From NCBI GenBank assembly GCA_963741315.1, contig CAVUHK010000007.1, forward strand, positions 1 to 64,000: DNA of 64,000 nt. The letters are read 5' to 3'. The notes under the pieces were generated by a model that did not search any database, was not told the DNA's origin, and was given only the letters and a program-made list of their open reading frames with translations. The position numbers and the translations under genes were made by a program. Every line of letters starts with the position of its first letter. Positions within the stretch are counted from its first letter, which is position 1. This DNA is from PALSA-1003 sp963741315. GTDB lineage: Bacteria > Pseudomonadota > Gammaproteobacteria > Burkholderiales > Casimicrobiaceae. Positions 1 through 9,095 of the stretch are shown one piece after another.

Positions 1-11
1 TCACCGGATTG

Positions 12-1316
12 CTAATACGGATTCGCGATCGGCAATTCTTCCGCCGGATACAACGAGATGATCTTGGGCCCCGACGGCGTGAGGATGACTTCTTCCTCGA
101 TGCGCGCCGCGGAGATGCCGTCGCTCGCGGGACAGTAGGTCTCGACCGCGAATACCATGCCGACCTTGAGCTCGATCGGATCTTTCAGCGAGTTCAAGCG
201 CGAGATCAGCGGCCGCTCGTGCAGGCCCAGCCCGAGGCCGTGGCAGAAGTTCAAGCCGAACGCGTCCATCTCGCTGGCGAAGCCGATGTCCTTGGCCTTG
301 GGCAGCGAGCGGGCGATCTTGTCCGAGCTCACGCCCGGTTTCAGAAGGTCGATGGTGCGATCCATCCACTCGCGTGCCTTGCGGTAGGCGGTGCGCTGCG
401 ACGAGGTCGCGCGGCCGACGTTGAAGGTGCGGTAATAGCACGTCCGATAACCCATGAACGACTGGATGATGTCGAAGAACGCCTGGTCGCCGGGCCGGAT
501 CAGGCGATCGGTGAAATTGTGCGGATGCGGCGAGCAGCGTTCGCCCGAGATCGCGTTGATCGCCTCGACGCAGTCCGAACCCATGCCGTAGAGCCTGCCG
601 GTGGCGAGCGCGACGATTTCGCTTTCCTTGACGCCCGGTTTCAGTGCCTCGGCAATATCCTGGTAGACACCATCGACCATCGCCGCCGCCATGTTGAGCA
701 GCGTCAGTTCGTCGATGTTCTTGACCTCGCGCGCCTGCAGCAGCACCTGCTGGCCGTCGCGTACCTCGATGCCCAGCTTCTGCAACTCGAACAGCATCGG
801 CGGCTCGACCACATCGAGCCCGAGCGGCATGTTGCCCACACCCTCGGCATCGAGGATCGACTTGATTTCGCGCGCGGCGTCGCGGAACAGCGTGATGTCG
901 CTGCCGACCGCGCCGCGCAGGCCGAGCAATCCGGCGCGGCAGTGGTCGTGATGCAACCACGGCGCGTGCAGGCGGTGATGTTTGGCCGCGGAGCCGAAGT
1001 CCCAGATGTACGGGTCGCCGTTGCCGGTGAGCAGCGAGTAGCGCGTCAGCTTGTCGCGCGCCCATTCGCCGATGACGGTGCTGGTCGTGTAGCGGATGTT
1101 GTGCTGGTCGAAGCAGAGCAGCGCGCCCAGCCCCGAGTTGGCCAGCGCCGCGCGGGTGCGCGCCAGCCGGTAATCGTGCAGGCGGCGAAAGTTGATCCGC
1201 TCCTCGAAATCGACCTGCGTATGCCCCGGCGACTGCAGCGGACGATCCCAGCGGAAATGCGGATCGATGTCGTCGGGCCGGATGATCTTCGGTTCGTTCG
1301 GCTTTTTCTTCGCCAT
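12..1316 (-). CDS. M24-fold metallopeptidase/creatinase-like protein with an altered metal site
   Basis: A 434-residue protein with the two-part creatinase N-domain plus M24 pita-bread layout. The C-terminal half shows the expected metal-site order: Asp282 (FFDIIQ), His359 (CHGLGLGLHE), Glu392 (VETY) and Glu407 (RIEEE). The second aspartate, normally 11 residues after the first, is Cys293 (GYRTCYYRTF). Known M24 enzymes include aminopeptidase P, prolidase, DMSP lyase DddP and metal-free creatinase; the substrate here cannot be chosen. No signal peptide is seen, so it is probably cytoplasmic. It lies 22 bp downstream of a binding-protein gene on the same strand and is probably co-transcribed, which suggests processing of an imported small molecule. 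The fold is well supported; the activity is not. Confidence 0.8.
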   Translation of the reverse strand: MAKKKPNEPKIIRPDDIDPHFRWDRPLQSPGHTQVDFEERINFRRLHDYRLARTRAALANSGLGALLCFDQHNIRYTTSTVIGEWARDKLTRYSLLTGNGDPYIWDFGSAAKHHRLHAPWLHHDHCRAGLLGLRGAVGSDITLFRDAAREIKSILDAEGVGNMPLGLDVVEPPMLFELQKLGIEVRDGQQVLLQAREVKNIDELTLLNMAAAMVDGVYQDIAEALKPGVKESEIVALATGRLYGMGSDCVEAINAISGERCSPHPHNFTDRLIRPGDQAFFDIIQSFMGYRTCYYRTFNVGRATSSQRTAYRKAREWMDRTIDLLKPGVSSDKIARSLPKAKDIGFASEMDAFGLNFCHGLGLGLHERPLISRLNSLKDPIELKVGMVFAVETYCPASDGISAARIEEEVILTPSGPKIISLYPAEELPIANPY

Positions 1317-1338
1317 TGCAGTGTCCCGTTTTTGCCGC

Positions 1339-2325
1339 TCAGCGTTTCGCGTAGGCCTTGTCGTAATACGTAAGGTCGACGTATTTCATCGGGTCGGTCA
1401 GCGTCTTCTGGGGCAAACCGTACTTGCTGCGCAGTTGCAACACGGTTCGGATGCCTTCGATGTCGAGCGCGACATCGCGGGTGACGCCTCCCTTGTCGGC
1501 GACGAGCAGGTCGTAGGACTTCCTGGCCAGCGCGGGCGTCATGTCGCGAACATTGGCCACCAGCAGCGCCTCGACGATTTCGCGATTGGCGCGATCGTAG
1601 ATCCAGTCGACTCCGGCACGATAGCCGCGCATGAAGCCGAGCAACGCGGTTTCATTTGCCTTCGCCCACGAGCGGCGCGCCGCGCCGACCGTTCCTTCGT
1701 ACGCGCCGAGCGATTCTCCCGTCGCCAGCTGGTTGAAGCCGCGTTCGCGCACCAGCAATTCGAAGGGAGTGCGCAGCAGCGTGGCGTCGTGTTTGCCCGC
1801 GACCAGGTCGCGATAACGATTGGAAGTGCCTCCCGCGCGCACATAAGTCACGTCGGCTTCGGCTAGACCGTTGCGCGCGAGCAGTTCGCGCACCATGAAC
1901 GCGTAGCCGGTGGTCATGGCGTCGACCGACACGGTCTTGCCCTTGAGATCGGCGAAGCTCTTTACGTTCGGCGCCGCGACGATCGATGCAAAACCGCTGT
2001 CGTTGCCGAGGAACGCGAACAAGTCGGGATTGTCGGCGATCTTCGCTTCGCCCTGGCCTTCCTGGTAGGCGACGATGTTGTCGATGCCGGCAAGGCCGAT
2101 GTCGAATTTCCCGTCGAGCAACGACGTGATCAGGAACACCGAATTCGGCGTGTAGGAAAGCTGGACCGTCACGCCGTTGGACTCGAAGAAACCCTGGCGC
2201 TGCGCGGCCCATACCGGCAGGTTCCAGCCTCCGTCGAAAGCGATGACGCGCAACGGTGTCTGCGCGTTTGCGATGACGGTCGTCAGGCACGCGAGCAGCG
2301 CGAGTGCGAACGCGCGAATATTCAT
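1339..2325 (-). CDS. ABC transporter substrate-binding protein (NMT1/SsuA-like)
   Basis: A 328-residue exported protein with signal peptide MNIRAFALALLACLTTVIANA. It resembles the periplasmic binding proteins of nitrate/taurine/pyrimidine-precursor type transporters: LRVIAFDGGWNLPVWAAQ, then the FDIGLAGIDNIVAYQ and DLKGKTVSVDA segments. The ATG at 2325 is preferred over an upstream in-frame start because an AAGGAGG Shine-Dalgarno sequence lies just before it. No permease or ATPase gene adjoins it, so it is an orphan binding protein here, probably sharing a transcript with the M24-like gene downstream. The ligand cannot be read from sequence. Confidence 0.8.
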   Translation of the reverse strand: MNIRAFALALLACLTTVIANAQTPLRVIAFDGGWNLPVWAAQRQGFFESNGVTVQLSYTPNSVFLITSLLDGKFDIGLAGIDNIVAYQEGQGEAKIADNPDLFAFLGNDSGFASIVAAPNVKSFADLKGKTVSVDAMTTGYAFMVRELLARNGLAEADVTYVRAGGTSNRYRDLVAGKHDATLLRTPFELLVRERGFNQLATGESLGAYEGTVGAARRSWAKANETALLGFMRGYRAGVDWIYDRANREIVEALLVANVRDMTPALARKSYDLLVADKGGVTRDVALDIEGIRTVLQLRSKYGLPQKTLTDPMKYVDLTYYDKAYAKR

Positions 2326-2427
2326 GACCCCCTCCTTGCAGCCGACGTCGGCGACCACTGGGCCGCCAGCGGCCGCGAGGGAATTAGATCACATCGACGC
2401 GCCGCCAGTGCGGCGGCTGACGCAGTG

Positions 2428-3102
2428 TCAGGCGGGAGTCACGGCGCGCGGCCGCACTCGCGGCAGCACGCGATCGGTATGCGGCGGCTGCGCGACCAGG
2501 CCAGCGATCATGCAATCGACCAGTCCCGGTGCTGCCTTGGCCAGATCGAAAGCCTGCGGGTCGAGCACCCACTCGCGCATCAGTCCGGAAATGCACGCAT
2601 GCAGCAGTTGCGTGGCGAGCGTGGGGTCCGTGTGGGCAGGCAGCTGGCCGGATTCCACGGCCTGGCGGACTAGTTTCTCGACCTGCAGCAGGCAGTCTGA
2701 GCGCTCGCGTTCGCGGCAACCCGCGGCTTCGCCCAGTTCACCGCACAACTCGGTCTTGTGGAAGATGACTTCGAAAACGGCCTGCGTGCGTGCGTCGGTG
2801 GCCAGGTACTGCAACGCCCCGACCATCAGGCCGCGCAGCGAACCCAGGGGATCGTCGCTGCTCTCGCTACTGGCCGACTCCAGCATCGCGTCGAGCGGTA
2901 GCGTCGCCCGGTCGCACATGGCGGTGAATAGCGCCGCTTTGTCCTTGAAGTGCCAATAGACCGCACCGCGCGTGACTCCCGCCGCGGTCGCGACCTCGGT
3001 GAGGGACGTGCGTGTGACGCCGTGCTCGCGGAACACGCGTTGCGCTGCGTCGAGCAGTTGCTCGCGGGTGACCGCGGCGGCTTCTTTGGTCCTGCGGACC
3101 AT
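2428..3102 (-). CDS. TetR/AcrR-family repressor of the adjacent efflux operon
   Basis: A 224-residue regulator. The N-terminal helix-turn-helix (TREQLLDAAQRVFREHGV, then SLTEVATAAGVTRGAVYWHF) is of AcrR/TtgR/MtrR type. The C-terminal part is the variable helical ligand-binding domain, with KTELCGELG and a long Arg-rich tail. It is divergent from an RND efflux operon across about 130 bp containing a strong palindrome, the classical arrangement of a drug-responsive local repressor that also represses itself. The inducer is unknown. Confidence 0.88.
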   Translation of the reverse strand: MVRRTKEAAAVTREQLLDAAQRVFREHGVTRTSLTEVATAAGVTRGAVYWHFKDKAALFTAMCDRATLPLDAMLESASSESSDDPLGSLRGLMVGALQYLATDARTQAVFEVIFHKTELCGELGEAAGCRERERSDCLLQVEKLVRQAVESGQLPAHTDPTLATQLLHACISGLMREWVLDPQAFDLAKAAPGLVDCMIAGLVAQPPHTDRVLPRVRPRAVTPA

Positions 3103-3144
3103 GGTGCGCTTTCCTGAATTGAACTGTCGTTTACCGAGGGCACT

Positions 3145-3173
3145 TTACAAACATTCTCGATTGTATGTAATAT
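3145..3173 (+). promoter_or_regulatory. AcrR-like operator overlapping the efflux operon promoter
   Basis: An imperfect inverted repeat with arms TTACAAACATT and ATTGTATGTAA (3145-3170) separated by CTCG; 9 of 11 positions pair. It resembles the known AcrR-type operator (TACATACATT repeats). A plausible -10 box TAATAT ends at 3173, with TTACAA 17 bp upstream as a weak -35, so a bound dimer would cover the promoter. It lies between the divergent TetR and membrane fusion protein genes and could control both. Confidence 0.7.
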
Positions 3174-3231
3174 CGGGCAACCTTGCAAGATGCTGCGGCA
3201 TCCAAGCAGGTACCCCTCCCAGGAGTCGCTG

Positions 3232-4455
3232 ATGGTTTCCCGTCCCAAAGCTTCACGCGCCATGCGCTATTTGACGATATTTGCAGTAAGCCTGCTGGTC
3301 GTAGCCTGCGGCAAGTCTCAGGGGCCCGGTGGTTTCGCTATGCCACCCGCCGAGGTGACGACGGTCACCGTCGCCAGCAAGGACTTCCCGGTCGCGTTCG
3401 AACACGTCGCACAGACGGTAGGTTCCAAGGACGTCGAGGTGCGCGCCCGCGTCACCGGCATCGTCGAGAAGCGGCTCTACCAGGAAGGCGCCCCAGTCAA
3501 GGCGGGGCAGACACTGTTCACCATCGACCCCAAGACCTACGCCGCGCAGGTCGCCGCCGCCGAAGCCGACCTGGTCCGGGCGCAGGCGCAGAAGGCGCAG
3601 GCCGACCGCGAACGCGCGCGGCTGGCGCCGCTGGCCGAGCGCAAGGCCATCGGGCAGAAGGAAGCCGACGATGCCGCATCGAACGCCGATTTCGCCGCCG
3701 CTGCGGTACAGGTCGCGCAGGCCAAGCTCGACGAGCTCAAGATCAACCTCGGCTATACCCGCGTAGTTGCACCAATCTCGGGGCTCTCCAGCCGCGCGAT
3801 GAAGTCCGAAGGCAGCCTTGCTACCGCCAACGACACGCTGCTCACGGTCATTTCGCAGACCGATCCGATGTGGATCGCCTTCAATATTTCCGAAAACGAG
3901 GCCCTGCGGCTGTCGCGTGCGGTGGCCGCGGGTCAACTGGTGCTGCCGAAGGACAACGGTTACGACGTCACCGTCAAGCTCGCCGACGGGTCGACCTTCC
4001 CGCGACGCGGGAAAATCAACTTTGCCGACACCCGCGTGAACCCCACCACCGGCACCTATGAAATGCGCGCCGACGTGGCCAATGGCGACCTGGCGCTCAA
4101 GCCCGGCCAGTTCGTGCGCGTGGTCCTGCGCGGCGCGCAGCGCAAGAATGCGCTCGCCGTGCCGCAGGTGGCGGTACTCGACGGCCCGCAGGGCAAGTTC
4201 GTCTACGTGGTCGGCAAGGACAAGGACGGCAAGGACATCGCGCAGCAGCGCCCGGTGGTGGTCGGTGATTGGGTCGACGCCGATGGCAATAACCTCTGGC
4301 AGATCGAATCCGGACTCAAGGCCGGCGATGTCGTCATCGTCGACGGGATCGCACGTCTGCAGCCCGGCGGCCCAATCAAGGTAGCCGCTGCAGCGCCAGC
4401 CGGCGGCGCTGCGCCGACCGGCGTTCCCGGCAGCCCGCCCGCCGCCAAGCAATAA
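3232..4455 (+). CDS. RND efflux membrane fusion lipoprotein (AcrA/MexA type)
   Basis: A 407-residue periplasmic adaptor. The N-terminus carries a lipoprotein signal (RYLTIFAVSLLVVACGK) with the lipobox Cys 25 residues after the first Met. Then come the barrel-sandwich segment (VEVRARVTGIVEKRLYQEGAPVKAGQTLFTID), an alanine-rich helical hairpin, the second lipoyl half (GYTRVVAPISGLSS) and a beta-barrel/membrane-proximal domain. The start at 3232 follows an AGGAG sequence by six bases; an in-frame ATG ten codons later is the alternative. It is the first gene of a three-gene operon with an AcrB-type pump and an OprM-type channel, probably repressed by the divergent TetR protein. Confidence 0.92.
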   Translation: MVSRPKASRAMRYLTIFAVSLLVVACGKSQGPGGFAMPPAEVTTVTVASKDFPVAFEHVAQTVGSKDVEVRARVTGIVEKRLYQEGAPVKAGQTLFTIDPKTYAAQVAAAEADLVRAQAQKAQADRERARLAPLAERKAIGQKEADDAASNADFAAAAVQVAQAKLDELKINLGYTRVVAPISGLSSRAMKSEGSLATANDTLLTVISQTDPMWIAFNISENEALRLSRAVAAGQLVLPKDNGYDVTVKLADGSTFPRRGKINFADTRVNPTTGTYEMRADVANGDLALKPGQFVRVVLRGAQRKNALAVPQVAVLDGPQGKFVYVVGKDKDGKDIAQQRPVVVGDWVDADGNNLWQIESGLKAGDVVIVDGIARLQPGGPIKVAAAAPAGGAAPTGVPGSPPAAKQ

Positions 4456-4473
4456 GCGCGAGGACACCTATTC

Positions 4474-7400
4474 ATGTTTTCACGCTTCTTCATCGATCGC
4501 CCGATTTTCGCGATCGTCATCTCGACCTTCCTGATCCTCGCCGGTTTGGCTGCGATGCGCACGCTGCCGATCGCGCAATACCCGGAAATCGCGCCGCCTG
4601 TGGTCACCGTGCAGGCGATCTATCCGGGCGCGTCGGCGACGACGCTCGAGCAGACCGTCGCCTCGCCCATCGAAAACGCGATCAACGGTGTGCCGGGCAT
4701 GATCTACATGAGTTCGTCGTCGCAGTCGAACGGCACCGTGCAGATCCAGGTCACTTTCGAAATCGGCACCAACGTCGACATCGCCGCGGTCAACGTCAAC
4801 AATCGCGTCAAGCAGGTTGAGCCGCGCCTGCCCGAGGAAGTGCGGCGTCAGGGTGTCACCGTCGAGCGCGGCAGCTCGGCGTTCCTGCAGGTGCTGGCGT
4901 TCTATTCGCCGGAAGACAAGTTCGACGACCTGTTCATCTCCAACTACGTCACGCTCAACGTCCTCGACCAGCTGAAGCGCCTGCCCGGCACGACCAACGT
5001 GCAGATCTTCGGCGCCAAGGACTACGCGATGCGCATCTGGCTCAAGCCGGATCGTCTGGCACAGCTGAAGCTCACGCCGGCCGACGTCATCGGTGCGGTC
5101 AACGAGCAGAACGCGCAATTCGCAGCCGGAAAGATCGGCCAGTCGCCGATCGCGCAGAAGCAGGACCTCGTCTACACCATCACCACGCGTGGTCGCCTGA
5201 CCGACGCCAAGCAGTTCGACCAGATCATCGTGCGCGCCAATGCCGACGGTTCCATTGTTCGGCTCTCCGACGTCGCGCGCGTCGAACTCGGGTCGCGCGA
5301 CTACGAATTCATGGGTCGCTACAACGGTAAGCCGGCGACGCTGGTCGGCATCTTCCTCTCGCCCGGCGCCAACGCGCTCGAAGTCGCCAAGACCGTGAAG
5401 GCGAAGATGGCCGACATCTCGTCGCGCTTCCCGGAAGGGATGACCTACGCGATCCCTTACGACACGACGCGCTTCGTCGAAGTGTCGATCCGCGAAGTGC
5501 TGATCACGCTGGGTGAGGCGATGATGCTGGTGTTCCTGGTCGTGTACCTGTTCCTGCAGAGCTGGCGCGCCGCGATCATTCCCTTCGCCGCCGTGCCGGT
5601 GTCGCTGATTGGCACCTTCGCCGGCATCTACCTGCTCGGCTACTCGATCAACACGCTGACATTGTTCGGTATGGTGCTGGCCATCGGCATCGTCGTCGAC
5701 GATGCGATCGTCGTACTCGAGAACGTCGAGCGCCACATGCGCGAGGACGGTCTGACGGCGCGCGACGCGGCGATCAAGGCGATGCGCGAAGTCACCAGCC
5801 CGATCATCGCGATCGTGCTCACGCTGACCGCGGTGTTCGTGCCGATCGCGTTCCTGGGTGGATTGACCGGCGAGCTCTATCGCCAGTTCGCGGTGACGAT
5901 TTCGATCTCGGTGGTGATTTCGGGAATGGTCGCGCTGACGCTTTCGCCTGCGCTGTGCGCGATGATCCTGCAACCGCACGAGCCGCCGAACCGGTTCTTC
6001 GCGGCTTTCAACCGCGGTTTCGAGAAGGTCACTGAGAAATACGGCGACGGCGTGGTGTGGATGCTCCGGCGCGGCGTGGTCGGGGCCATCCTGTTCCTGG
6101 GCATGGTGGCGCTGACGGTGGGCTTGTGGCACATCACGCCGAGCAGCCTGGTGCCCGATGAGGATCAGGGCTTCTACATCAGCGCGGTGATCCTTCCCGA
6201 CGGCGCGACGCTGGAACGCACCTTCAAGGTCGTCACGCAGGTCGAGGAAGCGATCCGTTCCAATCCTAACAACCTCGACACCATTTCCTTTACCGGTTTC
6301 GATTTCATCGGCGGCGGCTTCCGCAACAACGCGGCCACTATCTTCGTCACTCAGAAGCCGTGGGACGAGCGCAAGGTGACCGCGGCGCAACTGGTCGGCG
6401 AACTCTACGGCAAGACCGCGGGCATCAAGGAAGCACTGGTGCTGGCATTCAATCCCCCACCGATATTCGGACTGGGTACGGCAGGCGGTTTCGAGTTCTA
6501 TCTGCAGAACCGCGGTGAAGGCGGCGCCAAGCGACTCTCCGAAGTGACCCAGGCATTCCTCGCCAAGACCCGCGGCGATCCGCAGCTCGCCTACGTGCAG
6601 ACGTTCTGGCGGGCGACGGTGCCGCAGCTCTCGGTCGAGGTCGATCGCGAAAAGGCGAAGACGCTCAACGTGCCCATTTCCGACGTCTACAACGCACTCA
6701 GCGCGACGCTGGGCAACTACTACGTGAACGACTTCACCAAGTCGGGTCGCGCGTGGCAGGTACTGATGTCGGCGGAACCGCAATACCGCAGCCGCCCCGA
6801 TGACATCGGCGCGATTTTCGTGCGCTCGACCAAGGGCGAGATGATCCCCTTGTCCTCGCTCGCGACGGTAACCTATACGTCCGGGCCCGACGCGCTGGAT
6901 CGCTTCAACAACCTGCCCGCGGTAAAACTGCTCGGGTCGGGCGCGCCCGGCGTGAGCTCGGGCGAGGCGATCGCGCGCATGGAACAGATCGCCAAGGAAG
7001 TGCTGCCTGCCGACTTCAGCTATGACTGGGGCGGCACGTCGTACCAGGAGAAGAAATCCAGCGGCGCATCGACCTTCGCGCTCGGGCTGGCGGTGATCAT
7101 GGTGTTCCTGATTCTCGCCGCGCAATACGAGAAGGTGTCGCTGCCGTTGTCGGTCCTGCTCGCCTTGCCGTTCGGCACTTTCGGCGCGCTGGCCGCGACG
7201 TGGCTGCGCGGCATGACCAACGACGTCTACTTCCAGATCGGCCTGGTGACATTGCTCGGTCTCGCCGCCAAGAACGCGATCCTGATCGTCGAATTCGCAG
7301 TGCTCAAGAATCACGAGGGCATGTCGCCCTCGGCGGCGGCGATCGAGGCGGCGCGGCTGCGCTTCCGGCCGATCCTGATGACCTCGATGGCGTTCATCCT

Positions 7401-7674
7401 CGGCGTGCTGCCGCTGGCGATTTCGGTCGGCGCGGGCGCGGGAGCGCGTCGCGCCACCGGCACCGGCGTCATGGGCGGCATGATCGCGGCGACGTTCCTC
7501 GCGATCTTCTTCGTGCCGTTGTTCTATCGCGTGATCGTCGAGCGACGCCTGATTGAGCGGCGCAGCCACGACGAGCTGATGAATGAGGTCAAGCATCTGC
7601 GCACGGTGAAGCACGACATTCCACACACACCGGGCCACCCGCCCATTGTCAAACCCGGAGACGAACTTGCGTAA
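4474..7674 (+). CDS. RND multidrug efflux pump, inner-membrane subunit (AcrB/MexB, HAE1 type)
   Basis: A 1066-residue proton-driven pump, close to the usual 1030-1060. The N-terminus MFSRFFIDRPIFAIVISTFLILAGLAAMRTLPIAQYPEI is typical of HAE1 proteins. The proton-relay aspartates are in GIVVDDAIVVLENVERH (about residues 409-410) and the TM10 lysine in GLAAKNAILIVEF (about 933). Two large periplasmic loops follow TM1 and TM7. The C-terminal tail after the last TM is slightly long and charged. It starts 18 bp after the membrane fusion gene and overlaps the outer-membrane factor start, so the tripartite pump is translated from one transcript. Likely substrates are amphiphilic drugs, bile-like compounds or solvents (family knowledge). 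Confidence 0.95.
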   Translation: MFSRFFIDRPIFAIVISTFLILAGLAAMRTLPIAQYPEIAPPVVTVQAIYPGASATTLEQTVASPIENAINGVPGMIYMSSSSQSNGTVQIQVTFEIGTNVDIAAVNVNNRVKQVEPRLPEEVRRQGVTVERGSSAFLQVLAFYSPEDKFDDLFISNYVTLNVLDQLKRLPGTTNVQIFGAKDYAMRIWLKPDRLAQLKLTPADVIGAVNEQNAQFAAGKIGQSPIAQKQDLVYTITTRGRLTDAKQFDQIIVRANADGSIVRLSDVARVELGSRDYEFMGRYNGKPATLVGIFLSPGANALEVAKTVKAKMADISSRFPEGMTYAIPYDTTRFVEVSIREVLITLGEAMMLVFLVVYLFLQSWRAAIIPFAAVPVSLIGTFAGIYLLGYSINTLTLFGMVLAIGIVVDDAIVVLENVERHMREDGLTARDAAIKAMREVTSPIIAIVLTLTAVFVPIAFLGGLTGELYRQFAVTISISVVISGMVALTLSPALCAMILQPHEPPNRFFAAFNRGFEKVTEKYGDGVVWMLRRGVVGAILFLGMVALTVGLWHITPSSLVPDEDQGFYISAVILPDGATLERTFKVVTQVEEAIRSNPNNLDTISFTGFDFIGGGFRNNAATIFVTQKPWDERKVTAAQLVGELYGKTAGIKEALVLAFNPPPIFGLGTAGGFEFYLQNRGEGGAKRLSEVTQAFLAKTRGDPQLAYVQTFWRATVPQLSVEVDREKAKTLNVPISDVYNALSATLGNYYVNDFTKSGRAWQVLMSAEPQYRSRPDDIGAIFVRSTKGEMIPLSSLATVTYTSGPDALDRFNNLPAVKLLGSGAPGVSSGEAIARMEQIAKEVLPADFSYDWGGTSYQEKKSSGASTFALGLAVIMVFLILAAQYEKVSLPLSVLLALPFGTFGALAATWLRGMTNDVYFQIGLVTLLGLAAKNAILIVEFAVLKNHEGMSPSAAAIEAARLRFRPILMTSMAFILGVLPLAISVGAGAGARRATGTGVMGGMIAATFLAIFFVPLFYRVIVERRLIERRSHDELMNEVKHLRTVKHDIPHTPGHPPIVKPGDELA

Positions 7675-9073
7675 ATTCACTCTGGCGCTCCTGCTCGCCG
7701 GCGCGGTCGCCGGCTGCACCACCACGCCGACTGCGCCGCCGGTGCTCGACCTGCCGCAGGCAACCGTCAACGATCCCGCGCTGGGTCGCTGGTGGACCGC
7801 GTTCGGCGATCCGACGCTCACCGCGCTGGTCGACGAAGCGCTCGCCAACAGCCTCAACCTCGCCGCGGCGGTGGCGCGCGTCGATGAAGCTCGCGCGCAG
7901 TACAAGATCGTCGCCTTCGAACAGTTGCCCAACCTCGACGCGACCGGCAACGCAGCGCGCACTCGGCAAACCGGGCTGGGCAGCATTCCGCTGCCGAGTG
8001 GCACCAATCTCACCAGCAATGATTTCCTGGTGGGGCTCCGGGCGTCCTATGAAGTCGATCTTTGGGGCAAGTACCGCACCGCGTCGCAGGCGGCGAAGAA
8101 CGACTTTTTCGCGTCCGAGTACGCACGCGAGACGGTGCGCACCGTGGTCGCGGCCGAGGTCGCGCGCGCCTACTTCCGCCTCATCGCCTCCGATGCGCAA
8201 GTGTCGTTGCTGCGCGACACGCTCCAGTCGCGCACCGAGACCGTGGTCCTGCAGAAGGACCGCTACCAGGCCGGCGTGATCGGCGACTTCGACCTCAACA
8301 CGGCCGAGGCCGAGCAGGCGGCGGTGGCGTCCGACATCGCGTTGGCAGTGCGCATCCAGGCCGAAAACGAATCGGCGCTGGCGGTGTTGCTCGGGCGTTC
8401 ACCGCGCGAAGTCTACGAACCGAAATTCACGCGCGACGTGCAGATGGTGTGGCTGATGCAGGTGCCGACGTTGCCTCCCGGATTGCCGTCCGACCTGCTG
8501 GCGCGGCGGCCCGACATCCGCGACGCCGAGAAGCAGCTCGTTGCGGCGAACCAGCGCATCGACGTCGCGCGCGCGGACTACTATCCGCAGCTCACGCTTA
8601 CCGGCTCGTACGGAAGCGAATCGAACGTGCTCAAGAGCCTGTTCAGCGGGCCGGCGGTGATCTGGGGCATCGGCGCCGGGCTGCTGCAGCCGATCATCGG
8701 ACTCAAGCTCGTCGATGCCAACGTCGAACTGCGGACCGCGCAACGCGACGGCTCGGTGATCAACTATCGGCAGACGGTGCAGGCGGCGTTCCACGACACT
8801 CACGATGCGCTCGTTGCCAATCAGACGACGCGTGAAGCACTTGCCGCGCAAAGCGTACGTCGTGACAAGCTGCAGAAGTCGCTGGAACTGGCCAACCTGC
8901 GTTACACCTCGGGTTACTCGCCGTATCTCGAAGTGCTCGACGTGCAACGCCAATTGCTGCAGGCGCAGACGCTGCAGATCCTGGCGGCGCGCGACGTGCG
9001 CCTGGCGGTGGTCGACGTGGCCAAGGCGCTCGGTGGTGGCTGGGACTACAAGACCGAAGTCGCGGGACCCTGA
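7667..9073 (+). CDS. Outer-membrane efflux lipoprotein (OprM/NodT family)
   Basis: A 468-residue outer-membrane factor. The lipoprotein signal RKFTLALLLAGAVAGCTT has its lipobox Cys near residue 16. The two TolC-like halves are visible: WWTAFGDPTLTALVDEAL, then LPPGLPSDLLARRPDIRDAEKQL, which is the hallmark of the NodT/OprM family. The start is taken as TTG at 7667 because GGAG lies six bases upstream; another TTG at 7646 is possible. Either start overlaps the end of the pump gene. It completes the tripartite pump by forming the outer-membrane exit duct. Confidence 0.92.
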   Translation: MRKFTLALLLAGAVAGCTTTPTAPPVLDLPQATVNDPALGRWWTAFGDPTLTALVDEALANSLNLAAAVARVDEARAQYKIVAFEQLPNLDATGNAARTRQTGLGSIPLPSGTNLTSNDFLVGLRASYEVDLWGKYRTASQAAKNDFFASEYARETVRTVVAAEVARAYFRLIASDAQVSLLRDTLQSRTETVVLQKDRYQAGVIGDFDLNTAEAEQAAVASDIALAVRIQAENESALAVLLGRSPREVYEPKFTRDVQMVWLMQVPTLPPGLPSDLLARRPDIRDAEKQLVAANQRIDVARADYYPQLTLTGSYGSESNVLKSLFSGPAVIWGIGAGLLQPIIGLKLVDANVELRTAQRDGSVINYRQTVQAAFHDTHDALVANQTTREALAAQSVRRDKLQKSLELANLRYTSGYSPYLEVLDVQRQLLQAQTLQILAARDVRLAVVDVAKALGGGWDYKTEVAGP

Positions 9074-9095
9074 CCTTCGGGGGCGTTCGGCGAGT

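Noticed and set aside
4480..8019. A very long open frame opposite the AcrB-type pump
   Set aside because: High-GC shadow of the pump and channel genes; Arg/His-rich, no domain, no Shine-Dalgarno sequence.
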